Shown: one piece after another, positions 14,601 to 23,714 of the stretch | How the letters are laid out: the number at the start of each line of letters is the position of its first letter | How positions within the stretch are numbered: position 1 is the stretch's first letter | Source: Xiphias gladius | Lineage: Eukaryota > Chordata > Actinopteri > Istiophoriformes > Xiphiidae | NCBI RefSeq assembly: GCF_016859285.1 | Contig: NC_053415.1 | Span: forward strand, 9,720,501-9,784,500 | Direction: 5' to 3' | DNA length: 64,000 bases | Made by a program: the position numbers and the translations under genes | Notes under the pieces: generated by a model | Seen by the model: only the letters and a program-made list of their open reading frames with translations | Databases searched by the model: none | What the model was told of the DNA's origin: nothing

Positions 14601-15447
14601 TCAGAATATTTACAACTGTTTTTATTGGTCCTTCAGATCTCTTCTGTTCATTCAGTAATAAACAAAGTTTCTTATGATTTTGTGACACCCTGGGGCTCCA
14701 TAGATCTATATTAAGTTCTGGGGGAGCAGTCAACAGACACCAGGTGTTTTTCTTTTTGTTACTTTTACTTATTTGCACACATTTGAAAGTTGGCATGCCT
14801 AGCGTCATTAGTAGCTGCTGACTCTTCAAAATGACAATGGAGGTAGCAGGGATGTCTCGTTTGGTGAGTACACTTCCTCCATCCTCACATCTCTTCCTCA
14901 CATCTCTCTCTCGCATCGCCCGCGGGTAGGAACTGAGACCTGAGGTAGAGATGCGAGTGAGGGAAGCAAGGGCCTCACGTTAGTGAAATGGAAAGCCCCC
15001 CAAGTACACCAAGCCAAGCAGTGGGGGTCGTGACACAGTGGACACGATGGCTACATTTGTAGCGAGGCGCTGCTGTGTGTGCCCTCAGAGTTGGTGTTAA
15101 TATTGTCAGTGTACCGAACTGACACTGATATTTCAGTGCATAACTGATCATTTCCAAGCAAAAAAAAATGCCAGCACTGCATTGCTGTCATGATATAGAA
15201 AACCAGAGGCATTCAAGAACAAGGAGGAAATTCAAAAGAAAATGAAATAAAAATGTCTTACACAATTTATCTCATATATGTATAGTCCAGCATAAAAAAA
15301 ACGTCACATTACTAAGTAACATACATTTTTGCCTGCAGGTTTCTGTTTCCAGGGTTACCAGATGATGGCGGCGTCATCCCAGACCCCCCTGCCTCTCCAT
15401 CCAAAAGCAGACATAACTCTAACACAGCAGAGCAAAGGTGAGCGTCA

Positions 15448-15487
<40 letters not shown>

Positions 15488-17386
15488 GAAAATAGACTGA
15501 AAGGTAGTGCTTGTTATCTGAGCACATACAATGGTTCGCTTACAAGATGACATTATCCACACAAGACCCAGCCAGATAGCGTTTCCTGGTCAGCTCATCC
15601 ATCTATGTGACACTGAAATAGACCAGCTGTACGTTATAAACCTTCATCTCCCTTTCTCTCCTCCACCTTTGTTCTCCAGTGTTGTGGTGGTGAGCTGCTC
15701 CTCTCTGCTCCTCCCTCTGCTGCTCCCTCAACTCTACCCTCCTCTCTTTACCCTGTACTGCCTGCAGGAGGAGCAGCAGGAGGCCCAGTACTGGGAGCGC
15801 ATCCTCCGACTCAACAGACAGCCCGACCAGTCACTGCTCAGCTTCCTGGGAGTGCAGGAGTGAGTTTGCGCATGCAATACAAACACACACATAAATGAAT
15901 TTCTTCGTAAAGCCAGAGAGAAGCTGTCTCTACATATTGTTACGTTTACTCTTCCGGTTACTGGTAACTTTTATCTCAGATACACAGGAAGTTTCCTTTC
16001 AGGGAAACATAACATTTGTTTGAGCTTGTCAGACTATGTTCATTTAAAAATGATTTTCGTTTCTTGTAGCAGTCAAAATATTTTTTCACTTTTAGAAAGT
16101 TCTGGCCAGTGTGGATGTCAATTCTGGGGGAGAAAAAGCAGGTCAGAGACTAACTGTCTGTTTTCTCTTCGTGTACCTTTTCTCATCAACTGTACTCATG
16201 TCCAGTCATTTCGTTCACCAGCTTTCAGTCCATCTATCTATGACTTTCACACATTATAAATTTCCTCTGAGCCCAGCTTAAAGCTAAGATGTGCTGTATT
16301 TTTTGACAGTTGCATCTGCTGAAATGTTCTTTTTAAGACTTTTTCTCTGCTTCTATCTCAGATTGTGTCCAGCAGTAAAGATGCCTGCTTTGTTTCTGCT
16401 GTGGAGACACTCCAGCAAATCAGGTTTAAGATCTCAGCTCATACCCAACTTAACACAGCAGAATTTCTTTGTGGTGTTGGACAAACTTACAAATAACAAC
16501 ATAACATACATTTTTTGCAAATCCAAGTATCCCCTGACTTAATGTGACATGACGTGGCAGATTATTCCAACACTAATCATACAGCACAACTCAGAGCATT
16601 AACAAAATTTCAAGTTCATAGATTATCATGTAAATTAATGAGTTCTATAATAAAATATTTATCATTCCGCACATGCAGCACCACCTTCACTCCGTCAGAC
16701 AAACTCCTGGTCATCCAGAAAACATTTGAGGAGCTGACCCAGGAAGTAAAACCTATGCTGGAAGGGGATTTCTTGTGGTGCATGGATGACCTGCTCCCCC
16801 TCTTCCTCTATGTGGTTATCAGGGCTAGGTGTGTTATCTCACACACAAAAACACACACGCTTTGTTAGCAGATGTAGAAATTGATGTCTAATTGTCTCAC
16901 TCTTGCTGTCAGCTGTTGGTGGTATTGTCACGTTTTCGTGTTCATGGTCGTACAGTTTCATTACTATCTATTTATATATTAGTGACCAATTCTAAGAGGA
17001 CCATTGCTGTTATCATTCAGTTATATCTCAGTGCAGCGAATTTTTAGCTAGAAAAAAAAAAAAGTTCATTTAGAAGCTTAAAACTAGATTGATCCCAGCA
17101 AAAAGCTGTTTTGCACGACACACGTAAAACGCATACAGTTTGGTGAATGTCAGTTACACATCTTGACTAAGTAGCTTTGGTGTCATGACACGTGTTGTGT
17201 TTCAAACACAGAGTGGTGAGCAGAGGCTGCAGGCTGGTGCCTGACATGTTGTGTTTTAACTGCTCTGCTCTGCAGGATCAGGAACCTGGGAGCTGAGGTC
17301 AGTCTGATAGAGGATCTGATGGATCCCAACATTCAGCATGGAGAGATGGGACTGATGTTCACAACACTGAAGGTGGGGGACCCCCC

Positions 17387-17422
<36 letters not shown>

Positions 17423-18016
17423 GACAATGTAAGCATGATAGAATTTTGAAAATAAATCACACCTTAAGCAAGTCATTCACTTTTCATTTATTTACTTGCC
17501 CACTGACACATGCATTCATCGTGTATTTCTCATTTCACCAGTAAATTCTATTGGCATGGTCTGTGAGTCCAGAATATAGGTATTCTCCAAACAGCCTGAT
17601 TGTCTGTTTCTGTGTCTTTTGATACAGATCTGGATGCAGATTCAAATAATTTTTGAATTAATTAATTTAATTATTTAAATGAGAAATTTTGGACAATTTG
17701 CATGACGATGTGTGTGTGCTCTCTTAGTGCATTGTAATTTTTCAATTTATTCCTACACGCTAGTTGATTCACTAAGTAACTAATTCATTAATCGATTTAC
17801 TATGTTATTCAGTTATCTATTCATTTATCCAATAATTCACTTGTTTATTGTTTGTTTTTGTTTTTGTTTTTTTGTTGTTGTTTTTTTAATGGTTTATCTA
17901 GTCGACCCGACCTTACACTCATATATCTGTTCATTTCAGTGCAGGTCTTTAAACATGTCCACATGTCTCTGCTGTAGGCGTGCTATATCCAGATTCAGCA
18001 CGAGTCAACTACGTAG
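168..18016 (+). CDS. als2: als2 (alsin), 5'-partial; 29 exons
   Basis: Alsin is a guanine-nucleotide exchange factor for Rab5 (VPS9 domain) that also acts on Rac signalling at endosomes; human loss causes juvenile ALS and spastic paraplegia. Exons joined by GT-AG introns, all phases agreeing: 168-336, 959-1055, 1240-1317, 1638-1847, 2414-2585, 2827-3022, 3527-3592, 4017-4176, 4453-4584, 5088-5219, 7470-7540, 8270-8336, 8430-8608, 9261-9326, 9624-9722, 10121-10285, 10832-10943, 11597-11674, 11997-12133, 12372-12527, 12658-12772, 13339-13496, 15339-15437, 15680-15859, 16096-16141, 16362-16423, 16679-16828, 17276-17372, 17978-18016. They give 3488 coding bases, about 1161 residues, without a stop until TAG at 18014. 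Human alsin is 1657 aa, so roughly 500 N-terminal residues lie upstream. Teleosts can have two als2 copies; which one this is cannot be told. Exon edges were read by eye; the acceptor at 12371 is a CAGCAG pair, so one codon there is uncertain. Confidence 0.96.
854..956 (+). repeat. (GT)n microsatellite at an als2 3' splice site
   Basis: About 50 GT units with a few GC substitutions run up to the CCAG acceptor of the exon starting at 959, replacing the usual polypyrimidine tract. No AG dinucleotide occurs inside it, so the branch point is probably more than 100 nt upstream of the exon. Confidence 0.95.
2414..4584 (+). CDS. als2: als2 exons: DH (Dbl-homology) domain
   Basis: Exons 2414-2585, 2827-3022, 3527-3592, 4017-4176 and 4453-4584 encode the alsin DH module, about residues 205-425 of the part seen here. 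Landmarks that line up with vertebrate alsin are [63 protein letters not shown] and [16 protein letters not shown]. The second exon contains an internal GTAAGC at 2848, but the putative intron would be only about 38 nt and would break the frame, so the exon is read through. The last exon ends in phase 0 at Thr with donor GTGAGC. Confidence 0.93.
5088..8608 (+). CDS. als2: als2 exons: PH domain and linker
   Basis: Exons 5088-5219 ([18 protein letters not shown], then [13 protein letters not shown]), 7470-7540 ([16 protein letters not shown]), 8270-8336 ([21 protein letters not shown]) and 8430-8608 ([15 protein letters not shown], then a Gly/Ser linker) encode the pleckstrin-homology domain following [12 protein letters not shown] is the usual PH beta-strand block and [12 protein letters not shown] the C-terminal PH helix with its Trp. 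The intron between 5219 and 7470 is the longest here (2.25 kb) and holds a GT microsatellite. A short open stretch at 5628-5651 looks like an exon but is out of phase; the 7470 exon fits alsin exactly. Confidence 0.94.
6226..6278 (+). repeat. (GT)n microsatellite in als2 intron
   Basis: About 26 GT units with one TA interruption, in the 2.25-kb intron between the two PH-domain exons at 5219 and 7470. Confidence 0.95.
8430..12133 (+). CDS. als2: als2 exons: MORN repeats
   Basis: Exons 8430-8608, 9261-9326, 9624-9722, 10121-10285, 10832-10943, 11597-11674 and 11997-12133 encode the membrane-occupation-and-recognition-nexus block between PH and VPS9, about eight repeats. Repeat cores seen in order: [112 protein letters not shown] and [12 protein letters not shown]. 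In alsin the MORN region supports oligomerisation and is needed with VPS9 for Rab5 exchange. The first intron of this block carries a GT/GTGC microsatellite right after the donor. Confidence 0.94.
8633..8692 (+). repeat. (GT)n/(GTGC)n compound microsatellite in als2 intron
   Basis: A short GT run passes into about eleven GTGC tetranucleotides. It starts 24 bases after the donor of the exon ending at 8608. GTGC repeats are rarer than plain GT repeats and alternate purine and pyrimidine throughout. Confidence 0.95.
12372..18016 (+). CDS. als2: als2 exons: pre-VPS9 helical region and VPS9 domain
   Basis: Exons 12372-12527 through 17978-18016 encode the C-terminal third. Conserved blocks are [45 protein letters not shown], a divergent Pro/Ser linker (exon 15339-15437), [52 protein letters not shown], then [20 protein letters not shown] with the Asp-...-Pro pattern of VPS9 Rab5 exchange factors, then [13 protein letters not shown] and [15 protein letters not shown]. 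The last exon holds just 12 codons plus TAG. No sign of decay is seen, so GEF function is expected to be retained. Confidence 0.95.
15450..15487 (+). repeat. (CA)n(TA)n microsatellite in als2 intron
   Basis: About 14 CA units followed by a short TA run, starting 12 bases after the donor of the exon ending at 15437. Confidence 0.92.
17390..17418 (+). repeat. (CA)n microsatellite beside an als2 donor
   Basis: About 14 CA units starting 17 bases after the donor of the penultimate exon, whose donor is the G-rich GTGGGG. CA runs in this position are known binding sites for hnRNP L. Confidence 0.93.
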
Positions 18017-18670
18017 GAGCGGAGAGGACGCCGCCCCACAGTCAGCGGGACGGGGAAACTGTAGTGTTGACACAGTGCTGCACACACAGGAGCTGCCAGA
18101 ACAAACCAGTCAAACACCAGTATTCCACTGGTGGCCACTGGGAAGCTGCACTGAGGCTGCATAGACAGAGAGCAGAGGGAGAGGAGAGTGTTACGCCTTC
18201 ACCCTCTGTCAACACACAGGAAATTATACCTGACACCTCGTTCACTGTTGATCCTTTTGGTATGTTGCAGTACTCCAGAGTTCTCTGTCTTCTATTGAAG
18301 ACAATATTCAAGACAGCAACACACCGCCCTCTTGTGGACATGTTAGAAAAACTGCATTATCATCTTCATAACATGGTAATATGTCCCTGTCAGGTGTTTT
18401 ATTGTATATCTTTCCTGTCTCATCTGCTTTTTATTAGCACTTGTAAACACTCCATGCAAAGGGAACTAACCTAAGTCTGAAACATGACCACATTTTAAGA
18501 GGAAAATCACAAGCTAATAGTGAAATAATAATGTAAATGTTTCTAATGGCTTAGTAGTGGCTGTAGAAGATTAACAGTGCAGTTACCACAGTAAATACAC
18601 TGTTGAAAACATCCAAATTTAATTAAGCCTACCTATAGTTACCCATTAAATTTGTGTATATTAGTTGACT
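18017..18670 (+). other. als2: probable als2 3' UTR
   Basis: This is the sequence after the als2 stop codon. An ATTAAA hexamer at 18645-18650 followed by a GT-rich stretch is the nearest plausible poly(A) signal. Long open frames across 18017-18474 are chance readings of the UTR and match nothing I know. The true 3' end may lie further on; AATAAA motifs also occur near 21471, 22291 and 22770. Confidence 0.4.
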
Positions 18671-19689
18671 GAATGTGATAACTACTGATTTGTTAAAAAT
18701 GAGCAGTTGAGGTTGCTGATGGTCAAGACAAACTGACAGAAGCTTGTTATACTGTTAGTTGGTGGTGGTTTTGTAGAACCAAAAATATCTTCCTGCACTT
18801 AGGCATGTTTTTAGCACTTGTAGCATTTTACATAGTGACGGGAACACTGCGTTTTCATTACTTTTCACTGGTCTCAGAGCATCTACGTGAAACACAGATG
18901 GAGTTTAATTTAGCAGTCAAGCTGGCCTCCTGAGCAGAGATCAGACCTTTGGCTCAGAGGTAGGCAGCTGCAGCAGCTCAAGAGCACACTGGACAAGAGA
19001 TTTGGCTTTTCTAACGAAATGAACTTTGCAAAGTGTCTGCGTTATATTCTCTACATGAAAGAAGAGAAAAACTGCTGCAGGCACTTAATGTCTCAGTTGT
19101 GGATTGATATTTCTTCCTCAGAAGCCAAACCAAAATAACTAGGTCAGAAAGCTGTAGGTAATAGAACGGGAAATTTTTCATTTCCCTTGGAACAGTATGT
19201 TCCTGCAAATGTATTTTAAATGCAAATAATTTACTTTGCTTGCACGGAAATCACAAATCCTCCTTTTTTTGGAACATGTCCTCTCACTCTTCAAAGTGTT
19301 ATAAGACTGTTATATCTTTTGAAAGCAGGAGAGGTAGTTCAAAACATCACACTAAACAGACCTCCAGTTTTCCGAGACTGTTTAAATTATTTTTTACTTA
19401 TTTATTTTTTTAAAGACATCTACCTTCCTCCAACCCGATTCCAACCTGTGCGTGCTCCCACAGGTAGAAACAAACCATGAAGCTTTTTGTCTCAGGTCTC
19501 GATTTCTGATTTTCATAACTAATAATACAGTAAACTGGCCAGTAGGACATTAATATGTCACTACAGAGGGAAATGATTTGTACTTGAGTTAATATAACTA
19601 ATGAGGGAACACAGAGTAGCCAAGCATAAGAGAAATATTCTTTCCTCTACTGGTATTCATTCAGTTTTGTTCTATGGAGCGCACACAAG

Positions 19690-19740
19690 TGTGGGTGTGG
19701 GTGTGTGTGTGTGTGTGTGTGTGCGTGTGTTTGGTGTGTG
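19690..19740 (+). repeat. (GT)n microsatellite
   Basis: Imperfect GT run with GGG and GC interruptions, downstream of als2. Confidence 0.9.
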
Positions 19741-20489
19741 AGTGAATGAGCATATTATGAACAAATCTGACAAGGAATAGTTTTAACAGTTTCCAGTTTA
19801 GATCAACCAGGAAAGTGTTTGTTGTAAAAAAGTAATATACAGGTTATATACAGTATATGTAGATTATCTCCATCTAGGATGTTATGTTGTACACAGGACG
19901 TGAAAAAAAACAAAACTTGTCGACAGATTTCAATGAAATGGGGTGGAAAGTTAGCCCCTAAAAAGGAATGACTACTTGATTGTGCACCCAGTCATTTTTA
20001 AAGGAATGCATTGTGAGATAGGACATTACAAAAAATGTTCAACATGTTATCAACTACTGCACTTACGTAAGTGGAAAGAATGTGTCAAATGTATGTCAGG
20101 ATTGTCTATCACTGTGTATATTTCAATGCAGATCCAGACTGAAATTGTCTATTTTTATAGCTCATATGCTAGCCTACAAAAAAATGCAAAATCAAATGTA
20201 TTGATCCTCTGAATCGATCTGTATGTGTTATAAAGCCCTATAGGGACATCAAAATAATTTTGTATTTTTAATTCACTTGCATTGAGGTCCCATTTTTAAG
20301 TCTCAGAATCGTCATAAGCTCAGCCAATAGTGTTGTCATGTGTATTTGAGTACATCCTTTTGTTTATGGTTTTTTTTAAGCATGAAGGACCCTCAAATCA
20401 GTTATAAATGAATTATGATACTTCACTTATTCAGTATTAGATATATCCATTATAAATGGATTTAAGTTATATTATAAGCTAGCTATACC

Positions 20490-20810
20490 ACTTAATCTTT
20501 CGAGGGTCACGGGGCAGCTGGAGCCAATCCCAGCTGACGGTGGGTGAGAGGCGGGGTACACCCTGGACGGGTTGCAAGTGTATCACAGGGCTGATACTTA
20601 GAGACAAACAACTATTTACGCTCACATTCACACCTACGGGCAATTTAGAGTCGCCAATTAACCTGCACGTCTCTGGACTGTGGGAGGAAACCCACTTGGC
20701 ACGGGGAGAATATGCAAACTCCTCACAGAAAGGCCCCGGAAGAACTGGGGTTTGAACCCAGAATCTTCATGCTGTGAGGTGACAGTGCTAACCACTGCAC
20801 CAACCGTGCC
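20490..20810 (-). mobile_element. V-SINE-like short interspersed element
   Basis: Read on the minus strand from 20810, the element starts with a tRNA-like head: an A-box-like stretch around TGGTGCAGTGGTTAGC and a B-box GGTTCAAACCC at 20747-20759. It continues with the very common fish core (TTTGCATATTCTCCCCGTG, later TTTCCTCCCACAGTCC and GGGTGTACCCCGCCTCTC) and ends near 20490 with GACCCTCGAAAGATTAAG. That plan matches V-SINE-type elements spread through fish genomes. The assignment is from memory of the consensus and not from a database search. Indels and substitutions suggest an old, inactive copy. Confidence 0.8.
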
Positions 20811-23488
20811 AAACCTTATAAAGAAACAATACATATTCTAAATTTCCCACAACCTTCTCGGCACAATCAGGTCTCCCCCATGGAGTCACAGTCATATATA
20901 TTGTTTAAGATACAGACCCAGTGGCATAAAATGATATTATCCTTTGGAATAGCTACCAAACTTTATTTCCTACATTTTAGATAGCCATAGGGTTGAGACA
21001 AAGTCAGTACAGCAGAAAAATCAGGTTTGAAATCTGCTTCAGTTAAAATTTTTTATTTTTTTTTTTTTTTGGGGGGTTATATTATTGTCTCATGTCACGA
21101 TGCAGTTTGAACTTGGTACATTGTTTCTGAAATGAAGTGCATCCTATCAAAATAATGCAAAAAAAAAACTTAAGTTATGATTTGTAAAATGGTCAGTAGT
21201 AATATGATGTGCGTGTAGTGTGTAATTAACAGGCTAAAACATGTTATGATCCTGTAAAACCTTAATTTCTTGGAGGTTTCAGACTAAGAGGCTGTAAACT
21301 GATTGAATTTATGATTTGAATTTATAATTTTTCTAACTAATTCTACTTTTGTAATTTCATACATTTGTATGAAGTGATGATCAGGGGAACTGATTGTAGA
21401 CTGTCAATTAGTTTTGATGGATAAATTCATTAAAATAGGAAATGAATAAATGTCTCTACTCAAAAAAGGGCAATAAATTTGGATTAATTCTGAAAAATGT
21501 CTCTGGATGAAAATTATTTCTTTTCTTTTTTTTTTTTTTAATGCTTGGCTTCAGGAGTACACTGCAACAGTGACCAGTGTTCAAAAGAGAAAAAAAGTAT
21601 CCAAATGTCCATGTAAACTACTCGGACCATTACTGGGGCCTTTCTCACCGCAGACATTATGATTTGTCTTATTAGGACACTGGCTCTGTACTATTCAAGA
21701 GTGAAACTGAATTTTTTTTATGTACACATGTGCTTTTGCTCCTGTGACATGTCAAGTGACTTCTGTGAGAAAGGCATATCCAAATCTCCACTGTCCATCT
21801 ATGACCTCAGTATGTTGCAAACGATATCCCCCAAAATGTGGCCATATGCGGTCATGTCTGCCCTGACCAATGCGAAGTCCACCAAAGGTGCATTCAGTTG
21901 TAATCAGGAGAACTCAAGTTTGATTATTGGCTCGCCTCACATTCAGATGCTGTTGTTCATTGTCGAACTGAAATTAAAATTCGTTTTTGAAAAGAAATTA
22001 ATAGTATATCTTAGTGTTATTTGGCTTGAAAGATGTATTTATTATGTAAAAATTCTCAATAACAAAAGCAAATTTGGTCTCCAATTGATTATATAGCTAC
22101 TGTTTCTATTGCTGCAGTATCAACTGCAAAATAACTTTCAATTTAGAAACTTCACTCTAGTAGTCTGGGATTAGAAATGATTTTGCTTTAGAAATTATTA
22201 TTTCACAAATGGGGAAACATGGAGTAGTACTATGAGTGGGATGAGGCACTTGGAGCAAGTGTTGCACTTGCATCTTTATCATTGTCTGTCAATAAATTCT
22301 TACCATTTATTTTGTGTGTATAATTGTACATGGACGACTTTTTTAATGTTTATTTTTGTTCTGTTGTTTTGCATGTGCTCAGTTTGAAAGTGCTGGTCTG
22401 CATCATAAGCTCCACTTGGGTATTTGTTCCCTTTTTGAAGAAGTCTTAAGTGTAACTGAAAGGTGAGGTTGTTATTTCAATGCACATACTGGTTTGCAAC
22501 CGTGCCCCTGCCTTCTCTTCAAATGCTGCCACTGTGTACTTTTGACATTAGGGCTCCCCCAGTGATTCTTCTTTGTGCAGATGGGTTTCGTACTTGCCCA
22601 TATAGACTTGAGTCATTTGACGGTGTTGTCCTGTGGACGCAGGGTGGCTGGATGGTAACGTCACATCTGGTTTGGATTTTACAGAGGCGATACATTATCA
22701 TTTGAGATGATCACAATTAAAATAGAAATGGTGCTTGTTGTACCAAAATAGTATGCTGATAGAGGAGGAATAAACTGGCTTTACAAGTAATGGGTGGTTG
22801 TTGTTTGAAAGCCTTTCTTTGACATCCTTCATGTTTATCCTTGCTTAGTACATCGGTGCACTCTCACCCAGCGTGCATGGTCAGTTTGATACCGATTTTA
22901 CGTTACAGTCTACATGTCTACGCTTGTAACTTCTCATCACAGGCTGTCGTCTCCGTGTGGGCGTGTGTTGTTGTGAGCAGTTCAACCACAGGCATTTTCC
23001 TTCTAAATGTGTTTCATTTGAAAGATTTTTAAGAGCCTGAGTTTCCATTCTACACAGAGATTTTATAGGCTGATTGTACTATTGTTAGCCTCAATATATT
23101 TAAGCCATAAAATAAATAAACGAATGACTTCTTATTCGCCAGCAGAAGTATTTAGCACTGGGTCCTTCATGTTGGGAAATAATTTTTACAGGTGTTATAA
23201 CTGAACAGTTAGCTGGGTAAGATTTTTAAACATCCAGACTTTATTTTCGGTGTCTGGTAAACATTTTTGGGGTCAAGGGACATGGTCTCATGACTTCAGT
23301 ATTTCTAAAATCCTGGTTCTATGATTATTAAAACTAAGAGGTGCAAGGGGTGGAAGAGGAGCATTTCTTTACTTTAGGAGACACAAAGGAAACTATTTTT
23401 TCTTCCTGATGACTCCATTACTTTTAAGAAAATTTTATATTCAGAACATAAAACAGCTTGAATGGGGCCCAAGCCAGTCAATAACAAA

Positions 23489-23489
23489 C

Positions 23490-23528
<39 letters not shown>
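23489..23528 (+). repeat. (TA)n(GA)n compound microsatellite upstream of tpt1
   Basis: About nine TA units followed directly by about ten GA units, ending 66 bases before the CRE of the tpt1 promoter. Confidence 0.93.
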
Positions 23529-23594
23529 TGTAGTACCACTTTCGCCCACCATGTCAAAGTGGCAGCAAAGCTCGGAGGACGAGCCGACCAACAG

Positions 23595-23652
23595 TGACGT
23601 CAGCAGGATGTAAATGCAGTGCCTCGCGGCCTGATCGGTCTTTTACCTCTCC
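23595..23652 (+). promoter_or_regulatory. tpt1 core promoter: CRE, TATA-like box, 5'TOP start
   Basis: A perfect cAMP-response element TGACGTCA lies at 23595-23602, a TATA-like TGTAAATG at about 23609-23616, and a pyrimidine tract starting with C, CTTTTACCTCTCCC, at 23640-23653, about 30 bases downstream. TPT1 mRNA is a classic 5'TOP transcript in vertebrates, and mammalian TPT1 promoters are known to carry CREs, so the most likely start is the C at 23640. This gives a 75-nt 5' UTR. CpG-rich DNA continues into intron 1 to about 24180. Confidence 0.75.
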
Positions 23653-23714
23653 CGTGCTGTTAGGGCGGCAGGCCTTCTCTCTGTCTCTGGAAGATTTAAC
23701 ACCGAAACAGCAAA

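Larger units (their letters stand above)
18671..23488. other. als2-tpt1 intergenic region
   Basis: This stretch is mostly AT-rich unique-looking sequence. It holds the GT microsatellite at 19690 and the V-SINE-like repeat at 20490-20810. The longest open frame (21659-22096, 145 codons) has composition typical of AT-rich noncoding DNA and no recognised motif. No gene is supported. Confidence 0.6.
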
